From CBDCTM01 sp965222005 (lineage in GTDB: Bacteria > Bacteroidota > Bacteroidia > Chitinophagales > Saprospiraceae), in NCBI GenBank assembly GCA_965222005.1, contig OZ244935.1:4836001-4900000 (forward strand): DNA of 64,000 nt, given 5' to 3'. The notes beneath the pieces were generated by a model. The model was given only the letters and a program-made list of their open reading frames with translations. It was not told where the DNA came from and made no database searches. This document shows, piece by piece, positions 57,095 through 64,000 of this stretch; position 1 is the first letter of the stretch; each line of letters begins with the position of its first letter. A program made the translations under genes and the position numbers.

Positions 57095-57964
57095 TTATTC
57101 TCTGTAAAAATCGTCGAAACGTCCTTCAGTGATGCGAAGGGTATCACATTCGTTGATCGCTGTGAATTCAAAAGTACCTGAGACAATTCTATTTACTTTA
57201 TCCAATTTTAGTATTTCTAGTTTATGTGTTTGTAATGTATCAAGCTCATAAGCTTTACAGTCCACATTTATTTGTGAATAATCAACAAATATACCCTGAT
57301 TAAACTGTAAAGTATAAATGCCTATAGTGTCAGGGTTGGAACTTAGAGTCATTGATTGTATTTTTATTTCACCGGCAACATTGATTTCTTTAGCCGCTTT
57401 GATTAAAAAAATATTCAATGGATCCCAGTATGAAGTATCTAAATTCGGAAATCCATTCCAAGGGTTGCGGCCTTTCCACTTCCACACTTCGCCATTGATG
57501 AGGCAGGCGAAAGTGCCTTTTCCTTTCATGGTGATGGGGGGTAGTTGGTCGGCGGGGCTAGTGTCGTCCTCTTTATTGCAGGCGGCGGCGGTGAGGAAGA
57601 GGAGTATGGCCAGTGTTGAGCCTGTTTTAAAATGATGGCCGTGTCGAATGCTGTTCCCGGGGGCTTTGCACAGGCTTTTACTTTTCTTTGTACCGCCAAA
57701 GAAAAGTAACAAAAGAAAGCTCCCGGCTGTTGATGCGCAGCTAAAAAGCAGGATGCTTACCCGCTCTAAAAGCAAGCGCTTCGCTCGTGCTTTTCTCCTT
57801 ACACTTCCCGCTATCCTGCTTTTTTTAACGCTGAGCCTCAAAGGCCGGAGGCTGGCTGGTCTGCTCATTGGCTCAGACAACATGAACCACTCGTTTTTGT
57901 CTGTTCTAATTTTATTAAGCGTTGGTGGTGCAATGTAGGGGGTGTGGTTGCTTATGGTTTGCAT
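57095..57964 (-). CDS. DUF6252-like lipoprotein, array copy B (with 312-bp insert)
   Basis: 289 residues. Residues 1-13 (MQTISNHTPYIAP) correspond to the first half of copy A's signal peptide; a 104-residue insert encoded by the repeat follows (basic, with RRKARAKRLLLERVSILLFS and FLLLLFFGGTKKSKSL), then the signal peptide resumes with LAILLFLTAAACNKEDDTS. The cargo has GKGTFACLINGEVWKWKGR, a middle closest to copy F (IKAAKEINVAGEIKIQ ... VDYSQINVDCKAYELDTLQ) and the shared C-terminus. Whether the extended leader still works, or a later TTG start (57616 region, before GCC ATA CTC) is used, is open. Confidence 0.8.
   Translation of the reverse strand: MQTISNHTPYIAPPTLNKIRTDKNEWFMLSEPMSRPASLRPLRLSVKKSRIAGSVRRKARAKRLLLERVSILLFSCASTAGSFLLLLFFGGTKKSKSLCKAPGNSIRHGHHFKTGSTLAILLFLTAAACNKEDDTSPADQLPPITMKGKGTFACLINGEVWKWKGRNPWNGFPNLDTSYWDPLNIFLIKAAKEINVAGEIKIQSMTLSSNPDTIGIYTLQFNQGIFVDYSQINVDCKAYELDTLQTHKLEILKLDKVNRIVSGTFEFTAINECDTLRITEGRFDDFYRE
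57613..57924. repeat. 312-bp in-frame repeat inside copy B
   Basis: Exactly 312 bp (104 codons) between the two halves of the signal-peptide coding sequence; the frame is open on both strands. Internal palindromes as in the other copies. Confidence 0.85.
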
Positions 57965-58010
57965 GGTGTGGTGTTTCTATGGTGATAGAATGTGGAGTGG
58001 CTGTTTTATG

Positions 58011-58883
58011 CTACTCCCTGTAAAAGTCATCGAAACGGCCTTCAGTGATACGAAGGGTGTCGCATTCATTTGCTACAGTAAATTCAAATGTGCCGGCAGC
58101 AATTTTATTTTCAGTATCTATCTTTAGGATGTTGATGTAATGCGATTTAAGCGTATCTAAATAAAAGGATATGCACTCTGGCACTTCATTATCCCAATCT
58201 CTAAAAATTTTCCCTTGGTCCGAATCTAATTTATACAGGCCGGAGTCTTTCACTACCTGGTGTATTATAAATGTCTGTCTTAACGTATCCTCGTCATTTT
58301 GAATATCTTTAACTGCTTGTATTCTAAGAATATTATTAGGACTCCCATAGCTGGTATCCAAATTCGGAAATCCATTCCAGGGGTTTCGGCCTTTCCACTT
58401 CCACACTTCGCCATTGATGAGGCAGGCGAAAGTGCCTTTTCCTTCCATGGTGATGGGGGGTAGTTGGTCGGCGGGCTTAGTGTCGTCGTCTTTATTGCAG
58501 GCAGCAGCAGTGAGGAAGAGGAGTATGGCTAATGTTGAGCCTGTTTTAAAATGATGGCCGTGTCGAATGCTGTTCCCGGGGGCTTTGCACAGGCTTTTAC
58601 TTTTCTTTGTACCGCCAAAGAAAAGTAACAAAAGAAAGCTCCCGGCTGTTGATGCGCAGCTAAAAAGCAGGATGCTTACCCGCTCGAAAAGCAAGCGCTT
58701 CGCTCGTGCTTTTCTCCTTACACTTCCCGCTATCCTGCTTTTTTTAACGCTGAGCCTCAAAGGCCGGAGACTGGCCGGTCTGCCCATTGGCTCAGACAAA
58801 AGGAAGCACTCATTTTTGTCTGTTCTATTTTTATGAAGCCTTGGCAGTGCGATGTGGGGGGTGAAATAGTTTGCGCTTTGCAT
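58011..58883 (-). CDS. DUF6252-like lipoprotein, array copy C (with 312-bp insert)
   Basis: 290 residues. Leader half MQSANYFTPHIALPRL, 104-residue insert, then LAILLFLTAAACNKDDDTK. The cargo from the lipobox to the end is identical in protein sequence to copy E (variable middle LRIQAVKDIQNDEDTL ... VPECISFYLDTLKSHY), and about 960 bp of DNA around it is nearly identical, so the two arose by recent duplication or gene conversion. They differ in a few residues of the insert (for example KNECFLLSEPMG against KNEWFMLSEPMS). Confidence 0.8.
   Translation of the reverse strand: MQSANYFTPHIALPRLHKNRTDKNECFLLSEPMGRPASLRPLRLSVKKSRIAGSVRRKARAKRLLFERVSILLFSCASTAGSFLLLLFFGGTKKSKSLCKAPGNSIRHGHHFKTGSTLAILLFLTAAACNKDDDTKPADQLPPITMEGKGTFACLINGEVWKWKGRNPWNGFPNLDTSYGSPNNILRIQAVKDIQNDEDTLRQTFIIHQVVKDSGLYKLDSDQGKIFRDWDNEVPECISFYLDTLKSHYINILKIDTENKIAAGTFEFTVANECDTLRITEGRFDDFYRE
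58532..58843. repeat. 312-bp in-frame repeat inside copy C
   Basis: Same length and insertion point as in B, D, E and F. Confidence 0.85.
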
Positions 58884-58930
58884 GATGATGGATTTATATG
58901 GGGATAGAAAAGTGGAGTGTTGTTTTAAGC

Positions 58931-59791
58931 TTATTCTCTGTAAAAATCGTCGAAACGGCCTTCGGTGATATGCAGGGTGTCACAGTTATTGAAAACAGTG
59001 AATTCAAAGGTGCCGGATATTATTTTACTTGCTGTATCCAATTTTATAATTCTAATATAATTTTCTTGTTTAGTGTCAACATTATAGGCTATACAATCTT
59101 CTTTTGCATGATTCCAATCTCTATAAATGCTGGTTGTATCAAAAACTAAGATGTACTTTCCTGTATCCGAAATTATTTCATGAATAATAAAGGTTTGGTC
59201 TATATTATTATCTATTCTGTCAGCTTGAATCCTTAAAATATTAGTGGGCCCATATGAAGTATCCAAATTCGGAAATCCATTCCAGGGGTTGCGGCCTTTC
59301 CACTTCCACACTTCGCCATTGATGAGGCAGGCGAAGGTGCCTTTTCCTTCCATGGTGATGGGGGGGAGCTGGTCAGCGGGGCTAGTGTCGTCGTCTTTGT
59401 TGCAGGCGGCGGCAGTGAGGAAGAGGAGTATGGCCAATGTTGAGCCTGTTTTAAAATGATGGCCGTGTCGAATGCTGTTCCCGGGGGCTTTGTACAGGCT
59501 TTTACTTTTCTTTGTACCGCCAAAGAAAAGTAACAAAAGAAAGCTCCCGGCTGTTGATGCGCAGCTAAAAAGCAGGATGCTTACCCGCTCTAAAAGCAAG
59601 CGCTTCGCTCGTGCTTTTCTCCTTACACTTCCCGCTATCCTGCTTTTTTTAACGCTGAGCCTCAAAGGCCGGAGGCTGGCTGGTCTGCTCATTGGCTCAG
59701 ACAACATGAACCACTCGTTTTTGTCTGTTCTAATTTTATTAAGCCTTGGTAGTGCAATGTGGGGGAGGCTACAGGGAAAACATTTTTGCAT
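58931..59791 (-). CDS. DUF6252-like lipoprotein, array copy D (with 312-bp insert)
   Basis: 286 residues. Leader start MQKCFPCSLPHIALPRLNKIR, shared with copy F, 104-residue insert, then LAILLFLTAAACNKDDD. The variable middle (LRIQADRIDNNIDQTFIIHE ... EDCIAYNVDTKQENY) is closest to copy A and of identical length, so D equals A plus the insert. The DNA upstream is the second 209-bp block, so this is probably the first gene of a D-C-B run. One C-terminal change (LHITEG for LRITEG). Confidence 0.8.
   Translation of the reverse strand: MQKCFPCSLPHIALPRLNKIRTDKNEWFMLSEPMSRPASLRPLRLSVKKSRIAGSVRRKARAKRLLLERVSILLFSCASTAGSFLLLLFFGGTKKSKSLYKAPGNSIRHGHHFKTGSTLAILLFLTAAACNKDDDTSPADQLPPITMEGKGTFACLINGEVWKWKGRNPWNGFPNLDTSYGPTNILRIQADRIDNNIDQTFIIHEIISDTGKYILVFDTTSIYRDWNHAKEDCIAYNVDTKQENYIRIIKLDTASKIISGTFEFTVFNNCDTLHITEGRFDDFYRE
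59437..59748. repeat. 312-bp in-frame repeat inside copy D
   Basis: Flanks match uninterrupted copy A: GAGTATTGCCA / GTAGTGCGATG in A against GAGTATGGCCA [312 bp] GTAGTGCAATG here. So the insertion site is defined to within a base or two. Confidence 0.88.
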
Positions 59792-59800
59792 GGAACGGGT

Positions 59801-60009
59801 GTTGAGGGTTGATAAATAGGTGATGTTACGGGGGCAAGTTATGGCTTACAGCAAAGTGGTTTGTAGTAAATATCGATAAAAACATATTTTTATTTAGCCA
59901 CATTTAAGTATTAACATTTTGTAATGCGCTGATATACAGCTATGTAATTATTTGTTATAATATGTTAGTGCAAGTCCTGTTTTGAGGCTTCACTCGCGGA
60001 TCGTTCTTT
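59801..60009. repeat. 209-bp array-boundary block, copy 2
   Basis: Same length and order as at 56452 and 62246; upstream of copy D. Confidence 0.8.
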
Positions 60010-60397
60010 TGGGCTCTTTGAATTTTTTAACGGTAAAACCCGCCAACGTTGGCCCTGCATTAAAACGATGGCCCTGCCGGAGGCTGTACCCCGGTGCTTT
60101 GCACAGGCTTTTACTTTTCTTTGTATCGCCAAAGAAAAGTAACAAAAGAAAGCTCCCGGCTGTTGATGCGCAGCTAAAAAGCAGGATGCTTACCCGCTCT
60201 AAAAGCAAGCGCTTCGCTCGTGCTTTTCTCCTTACACTTCCCGCTATCCTGCTTTTTTTAACGCTGAGCCTCAAAGGCCGGAGGCTGGCTGGTCTGCTCA
60301 TTGGCTCAGACAACATGAACCACTCGTTTTTGTCTGTTCTAATTTTATTAAGCGTTGGTGGTGCAATGTAGGGGGTGTGGTTGCTTATGGTTTGCAT
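59990..60397 (-). pseudogene. Array remnant E0: gene start plus long repeat, cargo lost
   Basis: 135-residue frame starting MQTISNHTPYIAPPTLNKIR, 46 bp after copy E. Like B0, it ends in the long form of the repeat (GYSLRQGHRFNAGPTLAG, TVKKFKEPKRTI) and runs into the 209-bp block. It looks like a recombinant of a copy-B-type start and a B0-type end. No cargo domain. Confidence 0.75.
60010..60357. repeat. Long form (about 348 bp) of palindrome-rich repeat, copy in E0
   Basis: Near-identical to 56661-57008, and likewise directly joined to a 209-bp block. Confidence 0.7.
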
Positions 60398-60443
60398 GGT
60401 GTGGTGTTTCTATGGTGATAGAATGTGGAGTGGCTGTTTTATG

Positions 60444-61316
60444 CTACTCCCTGTAAAAGTCATCGAAACGGCCTTCAGTGATACGAAGGGTGTCGCATTC
60501 ATTTGCTACAGTAAATTCAAATGTGCCGGCAGCAATTTTATTTTCAGTATCTATCTTTAGGATGTTGATGTAATGCGATTTAAGCGTATCTAAATAAAAG
60601 GATATGCACTCTGGCACTTCATTATCCCAATCTCTAAAAATTTTCCCTTGGTCCGAATCTAATTTATACAGGCCGGAGTCTTTCACTACCTGGTGTATTA
60701 TAAATGTCTGTCTTAACGTATCCTCGTCATTTTGAATATCTTTAACTGCTTGTATTCTAAGAATATTATTAGGACTCCCATAGCTGGTATCCAAATTCGG
60801 AAATCCATTCCAGGGGTTTCGGCCTTTCCACTTCCACACTTCGCCATTGATGAGGCAGGCGAAAGTGCCTTTTCCTTCCATGGTGATGGGGGGTAGTTGG
60901 TCGGCGGGCTTAGTGTCGTCGTCTTTATTGCAGGCAGCAGCAGTGAGGAAGAGGAGTATGGCTAATGTTGAGCCTGTTTTAAAATGATGGCCGTGTCGAA
61001 TGCTGTTCCCGGGGGCTTTGCACAGGCTTTTACTTTTCTTTGTACCGCCAAAGAAAAGTAACAAAAGAAAGCTCCCGGCTGTTGATGCGCAGCTAAAAAG
61101 CAGGATGCTTACCCGCTCGAAAAGCAAGCGCTTCGCTCGTGCTTTTCTCCTTACACTTCCCGCTATCCTGCTTTTTTTAACGCTGAGCCTCAAAGGCCGG
61201 AGACTGGCCGGTCTGCTCATTGGCTCAGACAACATGAACCACTCGTTTTTGTCTGTTCTGTTTTTATTAAGCCTTGGCAGTGCGATGTGCGGGGTGAAAT
61301 AGTTTGCGCTTTGCAT
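60444..61316 (-). CDS. DUF6252-like lipoprotein, array copy E (with 312-bp insert)
   Basis: 290 residues. Leader MQSANYFTPHIALPRLNKNR, insert, LAILLFLTAAACNKDDDTK and a cargo identical to copy C. The flanking DNA after its stop (GTGATAGAATGTGGAGTGG) is also that of copy C, so the whole block has been duplicated rather than only the coding part. Confidence 0.8.
   Translation of the reverse strand: MQSANYFTPHIALPRLNKNRTDKNEWFMLSEPMSRPASLRPLRLSVKKSRIAGSVRRKARAKRLLFERVSILLFSCASTAGSFLLLLFFGGTKKSKSLCKAPGNSIRHGHHFKTGSTLAILLFLTAAACNKDDDTKPADQLPPITMEGKGTFACLINGEVWKWKGRNPWNGFPNLDTSYGSPNNILRIQAVKDIQNDEDTLRQTFIIHQVVKDSGLYKLDSDQGKIFRDWDNEVPECISFYLDTLKSHYINILKIDTENKIAAGTFEFTVANECDTLRITEGRFDDFYRE
60965..61276. 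repeat. 312-bp in-frame repeat inside copy E
   Basis: Same length and position in the gene as the other four. Confidence 0.85.
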
Positions 61317-61363
61317 GATGATGGATTTATATGGGGATAGAAAAGTGGAGTGTTGTTTTATGC

Positions 61364-62236
61364 TTATTCTCTGTAAAAATCGTCGAAACGGCCTTCGGTG
61401 ATGCGAAGGGTGTCGCAGTCGTTGATCGCTGTGAATTCGAAGGTGCCTGAGATGATCTTACTTATCTTATCCAGTTTGAGGATATTTATAGATTTAGTAC
61501 TTAGAGAATCCAATTCATAATCTATGCACTTTTCATTAACTTGTGTATAATCGATATAAATAGTTTTTCGATAGTCCATAAAACTAGTGCCTGTACTTTC
61601 AATAATATTGCTAATTGTCATTACTTGTAAATCCCTCTGACCAGAATCGATGATTTCTTTCGTAGCTTGAATAAACAATCGTTTTGTTAAAGTATCATAA
61701 AGTACATCCAAATTCGGAAAACCATTCCAGGGGTTTCGGCCTTTCCACTTCCACACTTCGCCATTGATGAGGCAGGCGAAAGTGCCTTTACCTTCCATGG
61801 TGATGGGGGGGAGTTGGTCGGCAGGGCTAGTGTCGTCCTCTTTATTGCAGGCAGCAGCAGTGAGGAAGAGGAGTATGGCCAATGTTGAGCCTGTTTTAAA
61901 ATGATGGCCGTGTCGAATGCTGTTCCCGGGGGCTTTGCACAGGCTTTTACTTTTCTTTGTACCGCCAAAGAAAAGTAACAAAAGAAAGCTCCCGGCTGTT
62001 GATGCGCAGCTAAAAAGCAGGATGCTTACCCGCTCTAAAAGCAAGCGCTTCGCTCGTGCTTTTCTCCTTACACTTCCCGCTATCCTGTTTTTTTTAACGC
62101 TGAGCCTCAAAGGCCGGAGGCGGGCTGGTCTGCTCATTGGCTCAGACAACATGAACCAGTTGCTTTTGTCTGTTCTAATTTTATTAAGCCTTGGTAGTGC
62201 AATGTAGGGGAGGCTACAGGGAAAACATTTTTGCAT
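61364..62236 (-). CDS. DUF6252-like lipoprotein, array copy F (with 312-bp insert)
   Basis: 290 residues. Leader MQKCFPCSLPYIALPRLNKIR as in D, insert, LAILLFLTAAACNKEDDTS. The variable middle (FIQATKEIIDSGQRDLQVM ... NEKCIDYELDSLSTKSIN) is closest to copy B, not D. So it has D's 5' context with a B-type cargo. Upstream lies the third 209-bp block. It is the first gene of the array on the minus strand. Confidence 0.8.
   Translation of the reverse strand: MQKCFPCSLPYIALPRLNKIRTDKSNWFMLSEPMSRPARLRPLRLSVKKNRIAGSVRRKARAKRLLLERVSILLFSCASTAGSFLLLLFFGGTKKSKSLCKAPGNSIRHGHHFKTGSTLAILLFLTAAACNKEDDTSPADQLPPITMEGKGTFACLINGEVWKWKGRNPWNGFPNLDVLYDTLTKRLFIQATKEIIDSGQRDLQVMTISNIIESTGTSFMDYRKTIYIDYTQVNEKCIDYELDSLSTKSINILKLDKISKIISGTFEFTAINDCDTLRITEGRFDDFYRE
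61882..62193. repeat. 312-bp in-frame repeat inside copy F
   Basis: Same length and position in the gene as the other four. Confidence 0.85.
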
Positions 62237-62245
62237 GGAACGGGT

Positions 62246-62454
62246 GTTGAGGGTTGATGAATAGGTGATGTTACGGGGGCAAGTTATGGCTTACAGCAAA
62301 GTGGTTTGTAGCAAATATCGATAAAAACATATTTTTATTTAGCCACATTTAAGTATTAACATTTCGTAATACGTTGATATACAGCTATGTAATTGTTTTT
62401 TATAATATATTGATGTGAGTCCTGTTTTGAGGCTTCAGTCGCGGATCGCTCTTT
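62246..62454. repeat. 209-bp array-boundary block, copy 3
   Basis: Same length as the other two, ending in ATCGCTCTTT. Unlike them it is not followed by the long repeat but by a different GC-rich palindrome (62468-62565), which marks the array's outer edge. Confidence 0.8.
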
Positions 62455-62467
62455 AAGCCGGCACAGG

Positions 62468-62565
62468 TATAGCCTTGAATTTTCCTTCTTTGTATCCCCG
62501 CCTGCGGCAGCTAAACCGGACGGGCAGGCGGGGATACAAAATTAGCAGAAGAGCAAGGCTGTATA
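62468..62565. repeat. Nested palindrome, GC-rich dispersed repeat
   Basis: Inner stem TTTGTATCCCCGCCTGC (62489-62505) pairs exactly with 62524-62540; an outer, imperfect pair TATAGCCTTG / CAAGGCTGTATA encloses it. Related to the block at 47484-47580. Downstream, 62590-62640 carries a fragment similar to the 15748 repeat. No gene lies between 62237 and 62746. Confidence 0.65.
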
Positions 62566-62746
62566 GCTGTTTTTACTGAAGAGTATGAACTGATTTATCC
62601 CGCTTTGCCTGGCAAAACTTTGTGGTTTGAAGTATAAGAGCGTGTTTGGAATTTACCCTTCGGTGCATTAGAGCAAAATTTAATTTTACTACTACTGCTG
62701 CTGCCAAAAGCAATTTCCAAACATGATCTCTAAATCAGTTCAGCAT

Positions 62747-64000
62747 CTACAGATTTGATATTGGCTGTAGCCCCAGCCGCTCCTTTAGCTCTGCTGGAGA
62801 TTTTATTATTCCGCCATCTTGCATACCAAACACATGGCCCGGTTGCTCCATTCGCCGGATTTTCTCAAAATCGAGCTGTTGATATTGTTCTTTGGAAAAG
62901 ACGACCAATTGCTGGTCGGGCAGCAGGCAAAAGAAGCGCCCCCGATCATTGGGCAGCAAGTTGACCGCACTCCACACGGCTTTTGGAAATTTGATCACCG
63001 AGCGATTATTTTCAGTAATATATACCACCTCAGGCTCCGTCAGTTTTTCGTTTAGTTGAATCGGAAACCGAAAGTTGGCCTCCAGCTGAATGCTCTCCTC
63101 CATTTTGAGCAGTTTATCCCAATTGTAAATACCCAGTCGGTCGATCTCAAATTCCCGATAAACAGCCGCCATCAGCTTGAGGCGCTCCTCTTCCTCCTTT
63201 ATTTTAAGCATCGTAGCCTTGTAATTTCGTTTCCAGTCTTTCGGCGAAAAAGCAAAGAGGTCTTTGAGTGGCATCACCAAAGCGAGCTCTGTTTGAAATG
63301 CCTGGCTACTGTCTTTTGACACGATATCGAGCTGATAGCGCCTGCCTTTCAGCTCAGTCAGCACAGCCCGATAGCCCTCCGTCCAGCTGGGGAAGGGCTT
63401 CCGCTTTATCATCTTCCAAACCATCAAAGCCGCCGGCATTTTCTTTCCTTTCCAGTCCACAAACTGCCTGTTTTCCACATCCGTCCAGCCGATACCATAA
63501 GCAGCCATTCGGTTTTTGGTGTCTGTTTTATCATCCGCAGAAGGAATCTTGTCGCCCAGATACACATCGAGCAGGGCATCGAAGCTAAAACCGATGTACT
63601 TTCTGTTGAGCGGAAAAGGCATAGCGGGCTGCATTCGCCTGATTTTGCGGCGCTGTCGGTTTACTTCTTCATTTAGCATTGGCTGATTAGTCCCTAATTT
63701 GTCCCAACCTCTGGCCTCCTCATCGAGATAGAAAAAGTCGTAGTCGTCGCCAGGGGTTTGGGATGCCAGGCGGACCTGTAGCTGTTTATCCGTAGCCAAT
63801 TGCACTGCCTGGCCTGATTGTGAGGCCCGCAATTCGAAGGAGCCGGCCGTTTCGAGCTGGCCATTGCCATAGTGCATCGGGATGCCGGCCAGGAAGATGT
63901 CATCGGCGGTTTGAAATTCGCGGTATTGGCAAACCACCCTGCCGCTCACCGCCTGGCTATCGGCGGTGAGGAAAGCATTTGCGGGAATGCGGATGGTAGT
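62747..64000 (-). CDS. Envelope protein of unknown function (5' end beyond window)
   Basis: 417 residues visible to the window edge without a stop; the GTG at 63949 is internal, because the upstream codons continue in frame as TTIRIPANAFLTADSQA, joining VSGRVVCQYREFQTADDIFL. This reads as the common Bacteroidota surface-protein module with V/I-rich IPANAF...V-G-V...EF-x-DIFLAGIPM. The visible part then has a region with PFPLNRKYIGFSFDALLDVYLGD (about 110-135 from the GTG) and a basic helical stretch (KIKEEEERLKLMAAVYREFE). No catalytic motif is recognised. Signal peptide, if any, is outside the window. Confidence 0.7.
   Translation of the reverse strand, partial: TTIRIPANAFLTADSQAVSGRVVCQYREFQTADDIFLAGIPMHYGNGQLETAGSFELRASQSGQAVQLATDKQLQVRLASQTPGDDYDFFYLDEEARGWDKLGTNQPMLNEEVNRQRRKIRRMQPAMPFPLNRKYIGFSFDALLDVYLGDKIPSADDKTDTKNRMAAYGIGWTDVENRQFVDWKGKKMPAALMVWKMIKRKPFPSWTEGYRAVLTELKGRRYQLDIVSKDSSQAFQTELALVMPLKDLFAFSPKDWKRNYKATMLKIKEEEERLKLMAAVYREFEIDRLGIYNWDKLLKMEESIQLEANFRFPIQLNEKLTEPEVVYITENNRSVIKFPKAVWSAVNLLPNDRGRFFCLLPDQQLVVFSKEQYQQLDFEKIRRMEQPGHVFGMQDGGIIKSPAELKERLGLQPISNL

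Noticed and set aside
57648..62207. Plus-strand open frames of about 96 residues repeated in each 312-bp insert
   Set aside because: They arise inside the palindrome-rich repeat, on the strand opposite the lipoprotein genes, and have no ribosome-binding context, domain or signal. Conservation is explained by the repeat itself.
56452..62454. Array considered as a CRISPR-like locus
   Set aside because: Unit length is about 900 bp and the units are coding genes; there are no 25-40 bp direct repeats with spacers and no cas genes.

Overview
The window looks like chromosomal DNA of a Bacteroidota bacterium, most likely a Saprospiria/Saprospirales-type marine or sludge organism (inference from gene style, not from a marker gene). 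The evidence is nine proteins with type IX secretion (T9SS) C-terminal sorting domains of type A (YPNP...GxYxL) or type B (gliding-associated, FSPNxDGxND), many short-lipobox lipoproteins, TAnnTTTG-like promoter boxes and an OmpA/beta-barrel-rich envelope. No rRNA, tRNA or CRISPR array was recognised.

Layout. 1-4.7 kb: an IS4-family transposase cut by the window edge, a T9SS-tailed protein probably truncated by it, a VTC-type polyphosphate polymerase domain protein, and an IS110 element next to the 3' end of ribB(A). 4.7-8.3 kb (minus): RibB with a degenerate GTP cyclohydrolase II half, and two glycosyltransferases. 8.5-16 kb: cupin, LolD-like ATPase, DUF389 membrane protein, secreted alpha/beta hydrolase, DASH cryptochrome, lipoprotein, SCO1 and a lipoprotein cytochrome c. 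16-27 kb: an EAD11-like/receiver protein, two large type B T9SS adhesin-like proteins, a CotH-kinase-like T9SS protein. 27-43.9 kb: DUF1801, beta-carbonic anhydrase, alginate-export-like porin, OmpA, M28 peptidase, vWA lipoprotein, amino-acid permease fused to universal stress domains, FG-GAP/ASPIC T9SS protein. 44-46.9 kb (minus): an overlapping operon of ECF sigma factor, an inner-membrane-anchored protein with an outer-membrane-barrel-like C-terminus, and a T9SS-tailed protein.

47.7-62.5 kb (minus) is the unusual part. Two large paralogous secreted proteins (N-terminal GxSxG alpha/beta-hydrolase head plus beta-solenoid repeats) lie beside a tandem array of one lipoprotein family (DUF6252-like): six near full-length copies, one divergent AT-rich copy and two cargo-less remnants. 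The copies have almost identical 5' and 3' ends and divergent middles of about 90 residues. Five of the six carry, in frame and at the same point inside the signal-peptide codons, an exactly 312-bp palindrome-rich repeat. A 209-bp block with a longer (348-bp) version of that repeat recurs at the array's internal boundaries. The larger of the two secreted proteins has an AT-rich head joined abruptly to a GC-richer tail, while the neighbouring GC-richer head gene ends without a tail exactly where the AT-rich DNA begins. The simplest reading is that a roughly 3.7-kb AT-rich cassette (lipoprotein plus new head) was inserted in one gene, swapping its head and orphaning the old one. I suggest, as inference only, a T9SS-exported polymorphic lipase-like effector with an array of lipoprotein immunity-like partners that diversifies by recombination.

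Dispersed palindromic repeats occur at 3290, 15748, 30254, 47484 and 62468. The last gene (62747 to the window end) is incomplete at its 5' end.
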